Shown: positions 1 through 11,208, counted from the stretch's first letter. The stretch is 64,000 bases of DNA from Manis javanica (GCF_040802235.1 NC_133157.1:90940001-91004000), one strand, 5' to 3'. Notes: generated by a model not told the origin, from the sequence alone. Program-made: numbers and translations.

Positions 1-470
1 TCTTTATATATTTTGGATGTCAGCCTCTTATCGGATACATCATTTATGAATATATTCTCCCATACTGTAAGATGCCTTTTTGTTCTACTGATGGTGTCCT
101 TTGCTGTACAGAAGTTTTTCAGCTTGATATAGTCCTACTTGTTCATTTTTGTTTTGTTTCCCTTGCCTGGGGAGATATGTTCATGAAGAAGTCACTCATG
201 TTTATGTCCAAGAGATTTTTGCCTATGTTTTTTTTCTAAGAGTTTTATGGTTTCATGACTTACATTCAGGTATTTGATCCATTTTGAGTTTACTTTTGTG
301 TATGGGGTTAGACAGTGATCCAGTTTCATTCTCTTACATGTAGCTGTCCAGTTTTGCCAACACCAGCTGTTGAAGAGGCTGTCATTTCCCCATTGTATGT
401 CCATGGCTCCTTTATCATATATTAATTGACCATATATGCTTGGGTTAATATCTGGACTCTCTATTCTGTT

Positions 471-839
471 TCACTGGTCTGTGGCTCTGTTCTTGTGCCA
501 ATACCAAATTGTCTTGATTACTGTGGCTTTGTAGTAGAGCTTGAAGCTGGGAAGCGAGATCCCCCCTGCTTTATTCTTCCTTCTCAGGATTGCTTTGGCT
601 ATTTGGGATCTTTGGTGGTTCCATGTGAATTTCAGAACTGTTTGTTCCAGTGCATTGAAGAATGCTGTTAGTAATTTGATAGGGATTGCATTTAATCTGT
701 AGATTGTTTTAGGCAGGATGGCCATTTTGACGATATTAATTCTTCCTACCCAAGAGCATGGGATGTATTTCCATTTGTCAGTGTCCTCTTTAATTTCTCT
801 TAACAGTGTCTTGTAGTTTTCAGGATATAGATCTTTCAC
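471..839 (-). pseudogene. L1 ORF2 C-terminal domain remnant
   Basis: About 122 codons are open on the minus strand. The segment matches the ORF2 stretch downstream of the reverse transcriptase, with family-typical text around '[10 protein letters not shown]' and '[16 protein letters not shown]'. In an intact L1, ORF2 encodes the endonuclease/reverse transcriptase that copies L1 RNA at a nicked target. This frame differs from the RT piece at 980-1384, so at least one frameshift separates them. The initiating methionine here is internal, not a real start. No function is expected. Confidence 0.85.
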
Positions 840-979
840 TTCCTTGGTTAGGTTTATTCCTAGGTATTTTATTATTTTTGATGCAATTGTGAATGGAATT
901 GTTTTCCTGATTTCTCTTTCTATTAGTTCATTGTTGGTGTATAGGAAAGCTACAGATTTCTGTATATTAATTTTATATC

Positions 980-1384
980 CTACAACTTTGCTGAATTCAG
1001 TATTAGTTCTAGTAGTTTTGGAGTGGATTCCTTATGGTTTTTTATGTACAATATCATGTCATCTGTAAACAGTGACAGTTTAACTTCTTCCTTGCCAATC
1101 TGGATGCCTTTTATTTCTTTGTGTTGTCTGGTTGCCATGGCTAGGACCTCCAGTACTATGTTGAATAACAGTGGGGAGAGTGGGCATCCTTGTCTTGTTC
1201 CCGATCTTAAAGGAAAAGCTTTCAGCTTCTCACTGTTAAGTATAATGTTGGCTGTTGGTTTGTCATATATGGCCTTTATTATGCTGAGGTACTTGCCCTC
1301 TATACCCATTTTGTTGAGAGCTTTTATCATGAATGGATGTTGACTTTTGTTGAATGCTTTTTCAGCATCTATGGAGATGACCAT
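980..1384 (-). pseudogene. L1 ORF2 reverse transcriptase domain remnant
   Basis: About 134 codons are open on the minus strand. Family landmarks in order are 'ISIDAEKAF' (motif A region, catalytic Asp present), '[14 protein letters not shown]' (motif B region) and 'FTDDMILY' (motif C). L1 normally has F-A-D-D, so here Ala is replaced by Thr while both aspartates stay. Homology stops soon after the open segment, near 1406, which is the 5' truncation point. It is a fragment and cannot encode a working enzyme. Confidence 0.9.
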
Positions 1385-1424
1385 GTGGTTTTTGTCCTTC
1401 TTGGCAGTTTCTTATACAGCAAAT

Positions 1425-1488
1425 GTTACCCATCCTCATCAAAGTATTCCACTCCTAGGTGTTTACCTGCAAGAAATGAAAACATGTT

Positions 1489-1528
<40 letters not shown>

Positions 1529-1775
1529 CACATTCACACAGAGCGTTGCACAAAATAGTTCATGGCAGGTTCACAGTAGCCCAAACCTGGAACAGCCTAG
1601 TTGTCCATCAGCAGGCAAATGGTTCCGATGTTCCATATCTTCAAGGGTTTGGGGTACACAGATGTATTCATTTGCCAAGCTCACCAAAGGGTACACTTGC
1701 AGTATATACATTTTGTTGGATGTGAATTTTAGTTTTGCACATGTATACATATGGCAGAGGGAGTGGTGAGGCTGG
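1425..1775 (+). mobile_element. L1M-type 3' end fragment (sense)
   Basis: The plus strand carries typical mammalian L1 3'-end text: the 'attccactcctaggtgtttacc' region, then after a (CA)n the 'cctggaacagcctagttgtccatcagcag' region. Its orientation is opposite to the L1 immediately to the left, so this is a separate, older insertion. Boundaries are approximate. I infer the family from remembered consensus text. Confidence 0.62.
1492..1526. repeat. (CA)n microsatellite, about 17 units
   Basis: An uninterrupted AC/CA run sits inside the L1 3'-end fragment, where L1 normally reads 'tgtccacacaaaaac'. It probably expanded from that short CA seed. Confidence 0.97.
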
Positions 1776-1785
1776 GAGGAAACAA

Positions 1786-1801
1786 AGTGGCCCCCTAGCG
1801 C
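1786..1801 (-). promoter_or_regulatory. Weak CTCF-like motif
   Basis: The text agtggccccctagcgc resembles the reverse complement of the CTCF core (G-x-CCCCCTAG-x-G). Some flanking positions do not fit, and a motif this short occurs often by chance. Confidence 0.18.
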
Positions 1802-1949
1802 TCTGTGGCAGGTACAACTATGGGCTGTTATTGCGTATGTTTGCGATTGCCCAATGCAACTACCCCCTGCACACATCATACTGTACTTGGTAGATAAAGC
1901 GGGGCTCACAAACGCAGGTGGACGGCAGCCCTGTGTCTGGGAGTCTTTT

Positions 1950-2309
1950 GGCACCATTTCCCTGACACATCTGTTTACTTTGTGTCTGTGTCACAAAATT
2001 TCAAGCATTTCATTATTATTAGATTTGTTATGTGATCTGTGATCAGTGATTACAACTCACTGAAAGCTCAGATGGTGGTCAGCATTTTTAGCAATAAAGT
2101 GTTTTTTAATTAAGGTATATACATAGTTTTTTAAAAATAATGCTATTGTACACTTCATTGACTATAGTGTAGTATAAACATGAAATATGCTCTGGGAAAC
2201 CAAAACGTTCATTTGACTCACTTCACTGCAGCATTCACTTAGTGCTGTAGTCTGGAACAGCCCACCATATATATATATATATATATATTGAGCCCGAGGT
2301 ATGCCTATA
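1950..2309 (+). mobile_element. Tigger1-type DNA transposon, internally deleted (MITE-like)
   Basis: The sequence matches remembered Tigger1 text on both sides of a deletion. The 5' side reads 'tttcattattattagatttgttatgtgatctgtgatcagtgat'-like sequence. The 3' side runs from 'ctgaaagctcagatggtggtcagc' through 'tttttagcaataaagtg' to the 3' terminal repeat 'gaggtatgcctata'. The whole transposase region between them is missing. An (AT)n has expanded within the 3' terminal inverted repeat. The 5' boundary is uncertain. Confidence 0.65.
2267..2288. repeat. (AT)11 microsatellite
   Basis: A pure AT run lies inside the Tigger1-like 3' terminal repeat, at the place where the family reads 'ccgcaatatctccgag'. 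Confidence 0.95.
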
Positions 2310-4675
2310 TAAAACATTATAAATGTTGAGTCTTAATGTTTTGAGAGTCTCCCAGAATCCTATATTAAGTGTAATTATCCCTAGAAAGGACTGTTGTCTT
2401 AAACCTCTAGCGCCTGAGTTGGTGGGAATGCACTGACCCCTCCAGAGCGGGGGAGCCCCAGAGCCTCCAGGCTGGGTGGAGGCAGGGGAGGGAACCCCCG
2501 AGCCGGGCCTCCATTCCATGCTGAAGTTTCAACCCTTCACACCACCTCAGTATAAGCCCACTTAGAAGACAGGACAAACCTTTAGGAAAAACATTATGCT
2601 GCCCCTGTTCACACAGCACGACAGACTTTACTGAGGACTGTGGCAAGCGAGGAGAAGGGGCCCAACTCCAGGGCAGCAAAGGAGGGAGGAAACTTAGCCC
2701 AACAAGCAGGGGAGGCTCCTGGATAGGAAACCACCAAGAGGGGACATTCAGGTGGGGCATCCCCCCTAGACTGGCTTCACAGGATCCTTGCCAGAGGCAG
2801 CAGGGGTGCTCAGATAATTCAGGGTGGGGGTGAAGATATGATCAGATATCCCATGCGAGCAGATAGCCGGGGTGGGGACTCTCCTTAACTGGCTTAACAG
2901 GATTCTTGCTAAACTTGGCTAGACAGGCTGCAGACAGGATAGGGGCAAGGCCCAGAGCCCAGCAAAGCCTGTCTAAAGTTGGCCCAAGGAGAGAGGCTGT
3001 CGCAGATCACCGGGGTCACCTGGGAACCACTAGAATTATGGGTGCTTGAGGGGGCCCTGCTTACTCACCTTTCCCACCTCTCACTGAACTCCTGCTGCAG
3101 CTGGAAGCCAGCACCTCTTCTGTGAGAAACACCCCAAGTCCAGGGCCTCCTGTTTTCAAATATACATGTTTGCCCCTCCATACCTGTCCCTTCTCAGGAG
3201 GTTAAAGGAGCAGCTGGCTGCACCTGTCCCGCATCCTTTGGCTACTCATGTCCATGGCCTTGTTCTAGCACCTTCCCTAACTCTCTTTGTTGTGTCTTGT
3301 CCATGCTGCAGTGAGATGCAGGCCCACAGGGCAGCCCCTCCTGGCATCCAGAGGCCAGCTGGAACAGTACGTGCCCAATGAAAATGTGCCCCGGGATGAC
3401 TGCCCGCAGCCAGCTGTCATGTTGCCATGCTTTTCTCTGAACTGTTTAGAGTTTCTGCATACCATCTTTGAAGCATTTACACAAGGCTTCCCATCCCTTT
3501 GCCAGGGTCAGAAGTCACTTTTTCTATGACTTGTGTAACTTCAGAACAGAAGTTCTCTCACCAACATTGACACAAATGACCAGGCCATCTCAGGAGGTCA
3601 CACCAGCCCCAAGCTTGTATTTCCTTACCTGGAAACCCAAGCGGCTGCACCAGAGAACCTGGAGAAGTGATTCCACAGAGCAAATGCCATAAAACTCCTG
3701 AGCCTGCTGGTAGTACTAGAATGTTCTGTGCAGGAACCCTGGGAAAGAGGCTGTCGATGGCTGGGCACAAGCAAGGAAGCCAATCAGGACGGTGGCTGCC
3801 AAGCACATGGATCCTCAGGAACAGCCAGGCCAGCGAGAGCTCCTGACCCTCTGTCCAGGGCGATACTTGGGAGCAGGAAGGGTCCCCCGGGCCTGGCACT
3901 TCCTCTGGGAGGCACAGGAACTGTGGGGTGGATCTCCTGGTCACACTGCCAGGGAAACAAACCAGGACTAATAAGCTCCACCTCTGGAATCTGCAAGCTC
4001 AGTGCCCATATCCATCCCACGTACAACCTTCTGCTTTAAAACGCTGTCTGATGTTTCAGAGAGCAGCATTCTCAGAGAGCACTGTGACTATGATTTTAAG
4101 GTGTTGCCTGTAAAATTCCCTGGCATGTTGGGACATGCAGTGAGGCCACGACAGAGTTTCCAGGTCCTTCTCTGTAGTCAGATGTGTGGTATCACCCAGG
4201 CCCTGCTTGCTGTCTGTGACTCCATATTCCCATATACAATTGCAGCCCCACGAATAGCCCAGCTTGACCTCTCCGGGGCACAAAGGCCTGGCTGGGGGAG
4301 TGGAACCCAGGCGGCCTCACCAGTGCCTGAGCTGGGAAGAGACATGCTCTACTGAGGGCGGACTCCCTGCCCCAACCCACCGCTCCTTCCCATGACCTGA
4401 CAACACCCCACCAGTGCCTGTCCCCACTCACCCGACGGCAAGTCTGTCTTCCAGCTGAACCTCCTCTGGGCTGGGCTGGGTGCACACTATGAGGCCCTGG
4501 CCCCCGTCTGCTGGCCCCTTGGTCCCATATGCAGATCCTCCCATCCTTCCAGGACCACATTCTCCAGAAAGTGGGCCTAGGGCACTCCGTGGGGCTCTCC
4601 AAAGAGTAGCCCGGCTCCTCTGAATTGTGCTCATCCTGCAGGCTACTTGCTTCTTTGGCTCTGTTTTATTTTGTT
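2310..4675. other. Intergenic, no gene recognised
   Basis: GC-moderate unique-looking sequence. Short open frames on both strands overlap each other and show no domain, signal peptide or splice logic. I see no repeat I can name. Confidence 0.6.
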
Positions 4676-4915
4676 TTAACTACCATTAACTGAGCTCTTC
4701 TCATGTGCCAGACTCTAAACCAAAGCTTCAGGTGTGTTTTCTCATTTATTCCTCTGGCATCTGTCACATAGGCATTAGGGTCCAGGTCTTACAGATGGGA
4801 AAACCAAGACCTGGAGAGGAGAGGAATTTGCTGCCATCCTCCCTAGTTAGTCAAGATTTAGACTAGTCAGGATGGTAACTGGGGTGGAGGCTCTGGGCCA
4901 GTGCTCAGCCCCCAG
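4676..4915 (-). mobile_element. MIR SINE (antisense)
   Basis: The plus strand reads like the reverse complement of MIR: 'aactgagctcttctcatgtgccagactc', a 'ctcatttattcctc' segment, 'ttacagatgggaaaaccaagacctggagagg', then the tRNA-derived end. It is diverged, as expected for this ancient mammalian tRNA-derived SINE. Confidence 0.6.
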
Positions 4916-4954
4916 GAGATGGCTGTGGGCATACCCCAAAGTGCAAGAATCCAG

Positions 4955-5330
4955 GTAGCAAACCAAAGACTGACATTAAGGAATGGAAGGAGACCTAAGC
5001 AAATGGAGGAATATGCCATGTTTATTGATTAAGCATCACATATTGTAAGGATGTCAATTCTCTAAAATTTGACCTATACATTCAGTATGGCTCCAAGAAA
5101 ATTCCCAGCATCTGTGCATGTGTGGGCCTTGACAAGCTAATCTAAAATTCACGGACACAGAGGAGTCATGGCTCTCTGGAGGGTGGAAGAACTTGTTCTA
5201 TGGGACGGTAAGGTTTGCTGTAAAGGCTCCAGAATTAAGCCAGCACAGGATTAAAAGAAAACAGAGACTGGAAAGCTCAGAATGACCTCACACAAATAGA
5301 ACTTGACTTCCAAGGAAGGTGGTACTGCCG
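4955..5330 (+). mobile_element. L1 ORF2 C-terminal fragment (sense)
   Basis: The run 'aaatggaggaatatgccatgtttattgatt', then 'aaggatgtcaattctctaaaatttgacctatacattcagtatggctcc' and 'gacaagctaatctaaaattcac', follows the well-known sense text of the L1 ORF2 3' half. Many substitutions and indels destroy the frame. It is probably part of the same old element as 5540-5600 and 7010-7625. Confidence 0.65.
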
Positions 5331-5539
5331 AGCAGTGGGGCCTTTCCAGGGCATCACCAGGACTGGGGGCCCCACCGTCAGCCTCAGTTCCTGCCTCACA
5401 CAGCTCCACAGGGACTTAGTGTCTATTTGTAAAAGGTCAAATGATGGGGCTTTTAGAAGAAAGGCAGGTGTTCTTCAAGACCTCAGGTCTGCAAGCATCA
5501 GCCACTGCCAAAGACATCTCTGAGAGATGCTGACTACAC

Positions 5540-5600
5540 TGAGGTCAAGGACTTCTGCTCATCAAACAGACCATCAAGAAAGCAAAAGTGGATGAAACGG
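5540..5600 (+). mobile_element. Short L1 sense fragment
   Basis: The segment 'gacttctgctcatcaaacagaccatcaagaaagc' matches L1 ORF2 text ('ttttgctcatcaaaggacaccattaagaa'). It lies downstream of the 4955-5330 piece in the same orientation and correct order. Confidence 0.5.
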
Positions 5601-7005
5601 AATGGCAGTGTCTGGTGCTGAGATGGCAGCAGCAAGGAGAGAGGGGCCATGGCCACAGCATGTGAGTGGCCTGCAGGGAAGCCAGCAACAGGCAGGGAGC
5701 ACCGCAGCCACCCTTGGGGCAGGTGTGAGCAGCTCCCCAGACAGAGGTGTTCACACAGGGGCTGGATTTATAATAATGAGTGAAGCAAGGGCCACAGGTT
5801 TTCTGAACTTCCCTGAATGTGCGCCATTGTCACAATGGAAAGATATAAAAATACATACATAGTACTTAACTTTTTTAACCCACTAGGATGGAGGAAGTGG
5901 TTTCTGTGAAATAGATGATAGTGATATGTGAGATGTACTTCTAAGAAAGATGCAGTCTGTGAGATTCTTCCTGAAAGTACCCAACCTCCCCTCAGGAAGC
6001 TCTGGAAAGAGGAGGTGAGAACCTACCAGGTGTCAGGCTGCAGGTACTGAGCACAGGGCAGCTCTGATCGAGCATCCATACCAACACCTCTGCCCCATGT
6101 ATGCCCATCCACCTGGCCTCCACAAGGGCTCTGCAGAACCAAGAGCAGCTCATGAAGTCAGAGATGCCCACTCAAGACCCACTGCCCTGCAGTCCAAACA
6201 CTGTGGAGAGATGCTGAGGGGTCCCGGAGAGGCGGCTCTGGGCAAGAAACGGTAACCAAGGGGCAGTCCTCCAAGCAGGGATTCCTCACCTTTGTGTCTG
6301 CCTCTTCCAGTCTGTGAAAAGGAATAATAGGGAGTGAAAAGTTCCATTCCATACTGGAAAGTCCCCATGTTTCCAAGGACACTGTGACCAAACACGGGCA
6401 AGCATGCCCAGCATATGCAAAAGCTGGCTGCAAGGCCAGGCCAGGCCCAAGGGCAGCCAGGGCACCCTGCATCGCTGCATCCACACCAGCCCCCCGGGTG
6501 CTGCTGGAAGCAGCCCAGATGTCCTCGGAGGCAGCTCCAAAACTGGGGCAAAGGTCACAGAGCAACGTACTTGATGGAGAACCCCCGGAATGATTAATGA
6601 AGAGAAAAGTTTTGCTCAGACCCCAGTGTCCAAGAGGACTTTGTGGCTTTAAGACTCAAGATCTCAAGGACTTGGACACTTCTGTGACATTTTCATCATC
6701 CCCAAAGCCAAAGTAGAGTCAAGGGTCAAAGTCAACATCTACTTGGTTCTCAATTCAAATTACTTTAGGTGTTGCAAGAAATTATAAAAGAGCATTTAAT
6801 ATTTCTGTATATTTTGGAGGGAATAAGCCTTCATGGGAGTTTGCATGGCCTGCGAGGAGAAGCAGTACGTAGGGAAATGGCCTTTTTCACTCTCCTGGCT
6901 AGGGAAGGAATTGAAAACACAGGTCTTCTGAAAGTTTGACCTGGGAAAGGCTGGCATCTACACCAGTTTAAAATATGAAAAAGAAACAGGGGTAAATTGT
7001 TAGAA
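5601..7005. other. Intergenic, no gene recognised
   Basis: Several overlapping open frames around 6150-6590 occur on both strands because the stretch is GC-rich. None has a recognisable domain. No repeat could be named with confidence. Confidence 0.55.
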
Positions 7006-7009
7006 AGGG

Positions 7010-7625
7010 GTACAGTGATAAGTGTTCTGCTGAAGGAATGTAAAATGGTGCAGACTTTTTGGAAGCCAGTTTGGCAGTTTCTTTAAAAAGTTAAACTTAT
7101 CATATGACCCAGGAATTTCACTCTGAGGAAACTGCCCCAGAGATGCATAAAAACATTCATCCACATGAAGGTTTGTAGGTGAATTTTCACAGCAGTTTTA
7201 TTCATAATAGCCAAAAGGTGGAAACAATCTAATGCCCATCACCTGGTGAATGGGACACCAAGGAATACTGTTTCATAATTAAAAGGAGAAAAGTGCCGAT
7301 TTTACAATTTACAACACAGGGACCCTAAAAAACATGCTATGTGTAGGAAGCCAGTGGCAAAAGGCTACATGTTTATGGCTGTGCTGACATGAAATGCCCA
7401 GGAAAAGCAGGCATGGAAAGTTATCAGGAGGTGCCTCGGGGTAGGGACATGGGCTGCAAATACACACAATGACTGTCTTGAGGGTGATGGAAGTGTTCTA
7501 AATAAATGTGCTGCACACATTTACTAAAACGTATTGAATCATCTGATAAGATGAGCAGATTTTATGGCATGTACATCATGCCTCAAGAAAGCTCTTTTGG
7601 AAAACAGAAGCAGAATGAACACTGA
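7010..7625 (+). mobile_element. L1M-type 3' UTR (sense)
   Basis: Classic L1 3'-end text in order: 'aaaatggtgcagactttttggaagccagtttggcag', 'catatgacccaggaatttcactc', 'gcagttttattcataatagccaaaaggtggaaacaatc', and a tail region near 'aagatgagcagattttatggcatgtacatcatgcctcaagaaagc'. No coding potential remains. Confidence 0.78.
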
Positions 7626-8370
7626 ATGAGGAATGGATTATTCAACAAATAGTGTAGTTAAGGGAAAGAAATCTACTTAAATTCAGACTGGTATTGCACA
7701 CACCAAAATAAACCTAGTTTTATATTAGCCAAGCCATAAAACTACTCAAGGAAAAAATGGCTAATAGATAACTAATTCCAAAGTGGGGAAAGGTTCTCTA
7801 AGTACAAAAGCAAAGGAAAAATCCATGAAGGAAAAGAAAGGTAGTATTTGTGGGAAAGGTTTACACTCACACACATACAAAAATGCACTAAGGAAAGCTG
7901 GAAGACAAGGACAAACCAAAAATACAGTTTTGCTACAAACATGGCAGGGCTCATTGCTCAAATGCTTAAAAACAGAAGTCAGTAAGAAAACCCCTGAGGC
8001 TGACCCTTCCAAGAAGGAAGAGCCCAGCACCAGCCACTCCCCTGTCCACCATGCCCTCCGCTCACTGAGCCACCCTGCACAGCATTTGTGTAAACTCAGC
8101 CCCTCAAACATACGACCTCGTCACAAGGGTTCTGCAACCTCAGATGCTGAGCAGGGGATGGCGGGGTGACCTGCATCACCAGGCTCGGAGCTAGCTGGAC
8201 ACGGTGCCCCCTCACTGTCCCCGAGCCCCTTCACCCTGAGAATTGTGGGCACTGTTCCCACAACCAGCAGGAACCCTCACTGGTGATTCAGAGGCACCTC
8301 TCTGAGAGAGGAAGCTTTCAAGCAGTTACAGGTGTTGCATTTGAGTTCAGTGTGTAATATTCTGTCAATA
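7626..8370. other. Intergenic, no gene recognised
   Basis: A 128-codon open frame at 7783-8169 is Lys/Ser-rich in its first part, mirrors an A-rich stretch and is overlapped by open frames on the other strand. No domain is visible, so I do not call it a gene. Confidence 0.5.
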
Positions 8371-8465
8371 TGTTAGGGGGGCAGTTGTTTACTTTCCTCC
8401 GTCCTTGTCCCCACCGCAACAAAGAATTGAAGGGCAGAGACACAGTAGTGAAGCAGAGTGAAAGT

Positions 8466-8471
8466 TTTATT
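8466..8471 (-). promoter_or_regulatory. LTR polyadenylation signal AATAAA
   Basis: TTTATT on the plus strand gives AATAAA on the minus strand, at the R-region position expected for the LTR at 8371-9284. Confidence 0.6.
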
Positions 8472-8540
8472 TAAAGTCACGCACTAAGAGAGAAAGTGCT
8501 GGCAACCTCAGAGACAAGACGCACCCAAAAGATTGAGAGT

Positions 8541-8554
8541 TCCCCCTTTTAAGG
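8541..8554 (-). promoter_or_regulatory. LTR TATA-like box
   Basis: The minus strand reads TTAAAAGGGGGAAC about 80 bp before the polyadenylation signal, the normal spacing of a U3 promoter box to R. Confidence 0.45.
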
Positions 8555-9545
8555 ATTTTTCAGGAATGTGACAAAGGGCTAGGGGTATAGACTTGTTAAG
8601 TGGTCTTAAGATGTTTATCTTTGTTGGGAGACATTACTTCTCTTCTATTATCAATCCTTCAGGTAATTTTGCAAAATTAACTTAACACAGGAAATTTACT
8701 GATCCAGTTCCCCAGGATAGCAGCTTCCCTCTGAGAACATATCAATCAAGACTGCCTGCCCTTCCCCCAGTGGGCTGAGTTACTGTCTGTTTGTTAAAGA
8801 ATATGTTAAGAATATTACTTCTTAACTTCCTGGGTTTTAAAATTCAATCTTAGCTTTAAGACGGAATCTTTCCTGTTCTTACTATGCTGTTTATATCTGG
8901 GCTTGTTTGGTAAATTAATCATGATGCTTGTCTACTGCCCAGGTTGCAAATTATGTGATTAGGGGCTGGAGGAGGAAAAATCAGCACATAGGTTAAAGAA
9001 TGAGCTGGGCCTGTTAGCAGGCTAAAGTAAATCTTACGATGGCATGATCTAATTGACACAAAGAAGACAGAGGCTATGTGCTTGGATACTTTTCTTTATC
9101 TGGGGAATATCTAGACATTCCAAGTTAGGCTTGGTCTTTTGGAGTTTCACCTGATTAACTCATTAACTCTGTGAGTTGTTTCTGGCTCTCTTGTTTAAAC
9201 TGGTTAATTCTTTGAGTCCCTTTTAGTGGGTTTTACCGGCCTTATTCTCTCTCCACCCACTCATATCTATTTTCCTGCCTAACATTAGACCAGATGAGAA
9301 GAATGAGGGAGCTTCCATGAACTGGACATGCAAGCAGGACCAGGTATGCAGGGAGGTGGAGATCCCCCAGGGTTGCTGCCAGGTCCATGAAGTCTGGAGC
9401 ATGCTGTACCTGCGCTCCCTCCCCTGCCACATGGCAAGAGGTCTCAGAGGCTCTTGGGGCCTCCCACCAGCATCTCTTCCCCTGAGGTCTCTCTCCTCCC
9501 CCAGCCTACCCAGCATCACCTCTCCAATGAGCACAGGATGTAAAG

Positions 9546-9566
9546 CACACACACACACACACACAC
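9546..9566. repeat. (CA)n microsatellite, about 10 units
   Basis: A short pure CA run. Confidence 0.95.
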
Positions 9567-9879
9567 CACCAACTAAATCACCAACTTTAGGGCGATCCCC
9601 TCCTGCAGAGGGTGTAAGGCCATATAAGGGCTTGACGTTTTGCTTAGCACAGGATCAAGGGAACAAATACAAACAGTATCTGGTTGAAGATCCTCACATC
9701 ACCCAGCCTCTGCTTCATGACAGAGTCTGGTTTCCCAGACCTGCAGAGAAAGCGCTGGGGCCTTGGCCTCCCCACCCCACCCTGCACTGTTGAGAGGGCC
9801 AGTAGAGGGCCCAGGGTGGGCAGGGAAGCTCCCAAAGAGCTCTGAGCAGTCCTTCACTGCAGCCTTGAGAAATTAACAG

Positions 9880-10056
9880 TCCCTCTGGGACCAGGGCTCC
9901 AACCCCATGGGGGCTCACTGAAATGCATTTGCTGTCCTGCACCCAGTCCAGAGTTTCTGTTTCAGTAAGTATGGGGTAGAACCTAAGAATTTGCATTTCT
10001 AATGGTTCCCAGGTGATGCTGACCAGACTTGGGGAACCATTGCTCGAAATGCACAC
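9880..10056 (-). mobile_element. MER5A-like hAT-Charlie MITE (antisense)
   Basis: The plus strand contains 'cagagtttctgtttcagtaagtatggggtagaacctaagaatttgcatttctaatggttcccaggtgatgctg' and ends in 'ggggaaccattgctc', close to the reverse complement of the start of MER5A. Confidence 0.62.
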
Positions 10057-10899
10057 CACTCTCCTAACTGGTAAATCAAAGATGTTCTAAGAAAAATCAG
10101 ATGCCCCTAAAATTTGAAACACTGGTTGCAAACTCAACTCTTCTAAATATTTTATTAAAGTTACAAGACTGCTGTACCAGTTGCTCTTGAATGTTTTCAA
10201 CAACCAGCAAGTGAAACACTTCTGCACACATTACAATGAGTACAAATATCATCAGTAAATGCAAAGCAGATATTTTCAGAAGAGGCAATTCTGTGTATCT
10301 CAATTGGCTTTTTCATGATTGCAGGTCTGATTTCTATTTCTATCATTTCTATTCTCATTTCCTTCCAGGGGCACAATTTTACTCCCCTTACTGGAGAAAG
10401 GGGCTGCAGACGCAGAGTTCCCTTCCTGGAGAGAGGAGCAGAAGTAGCAGCTGCCCCTGATGCTCGACTGTTCACAATGAGGGACGTAGGCATTTGGTCT
10501 GCTGTACAGGGTGAGTCTCCCTGAACCATTGCCCCGCTGGGCAGGCCCCTTGGTGTACTTACGGTTAGTGTGCAACCCCAAGAACTATCCAAATTACAGG
10601 CCCCACCAATCGAGTCTTGTGGCCAAGTCCTCTCCTGTATCTGCTTTCCCCAGCACCTTATGACCAGCGTGCAGGAGCCCGCTAATACTGATCTCCAAGC
10701 CCATGGCTGGCTGTTCAGGGAACGCATGAGCTGGTTGTTAAACACAGCCATCGTGAAAGATTAAGTCCTATAAATTTAGAATTTAATTGTATTGAAGCAA
10801 AGGTAATGAGGACTGAAAACTTGCTTCCTAATTATTTTACTATTATCTCTGCCTGCCCTTGAGAATGTTTATCTCTATTGTGTCTGTGTGACAGAAATA
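10057..10899. other. Unassigned, partly AT-rich
   Basis: 10097-10350 is AT-rich and does not resemble a repeat I can name. It could be a conserved non-coding element, which only alignment would show. Open frames of up to 184 codons on the minus strand have no recognisable domain. Confidence 0.4.
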
Positions 10900-11208
10900 C
10901 AGTTGACCCTTGAGGACAGCACATGTTTTAACAGCTTGGTCCATGGACATATGGATAGTGGGAAATTCTTTGGAAACTTGCAACAGTTTGAAAAAACATT
11001 TTCTCTATCTTACTTTATTATAAGGATACAGTACATAATACATGTAACATACAAAATATGTGTTAATCAACTCTTTACGTTTTTGGTAAGGCTTCTCATC
11101 AACAGTAGGCTATCAGTAGTTAAGTTTGGGGGAGTCAAAAGTTATACACAGATTTTTGACAACGCAGGGGGTCAGTGCCCCAAGCCCTGAGCTGCAAACA
11201 TCAGCTGT
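10900..11208. mobile_element. Tigger2/MER2-type DNA transposon remnant
   Basis: It starts with cagttgacccttga directly after a TA dinucleotide, as in TcMar-Tigger elements that duplicate TA. The middle reads 'cttactttattataaggatacagtacataatacatgtaacatacaaaatatgtgttaatcaactctttacg', and later 'caacagtaggctatcagtagttaagtttgggggagtc', both typical of this family. The 3' terminal repeat is decayed (cagctgtggta). No transposase is present. Confidence 0.72.

Larger units (their letters stand above)
1..1406 (-). mobile_element. LINE-1 (L1) fragment, ORF2 part, 5'-truncated, runs off the window start
   Basis: Read on the minus strand this is L1 ORF2 from the reverse transcriptase domain through the C-terminal region. 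It is cut on its 5' side near 1406 and continues past base 1 on its 3' side. Two long open stretches remain (471-839 and 980-1384) in different frames, so the copy is dead but only moderately decayed. The same ORF2 segment recurs at about 59400-59743, also on the minus strand, which supports the assignment. Confidence 0.95.
8371..9284 (-). mobile_element. Solitary class I (ERV1/gamma-like) LTR
   Basis: About 914 bp with imperfect inverted ends, tgttagg at the left and cctaaca at the right, giving the TG...CA layout of an LTR. On the minus strand a TTAAAA box with a purine run (complement of 8541-8554) is followed about 80 bp later by AATAAA (8466-8471) and a GT-rich U5, the usual U3-R-U5 order of gamma-type LTRs. 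No internal retroviral sequence flanks it, so it is a solo LTR left by recombination. I find no convincing target duplication at the two edges. Confidence 0.75.

Noticed and set aside
1488-1560. His/Thr-rich peptides in several frames
   Set aside because: They are translations of the CA microsatellite.
6150-6597. Cluster of five overlapping frames on both strands
   Set aside because: All are shadows of a GC-rich stretch; none shows a domain or a coherent start.
8371-9284. Possibility that this LTR and the one at 29761-30264 bound one large provirus
   Set aside because: The two LTRs do not share sequence and the 20 kb between holds no gag, pol or env.
10197-10751. 184-codon minus frame next to AT-rich sequence
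   Set aside because: Overlapped by three plus-strand frames, no recognisable motif, and adjacent to transposon remnants.
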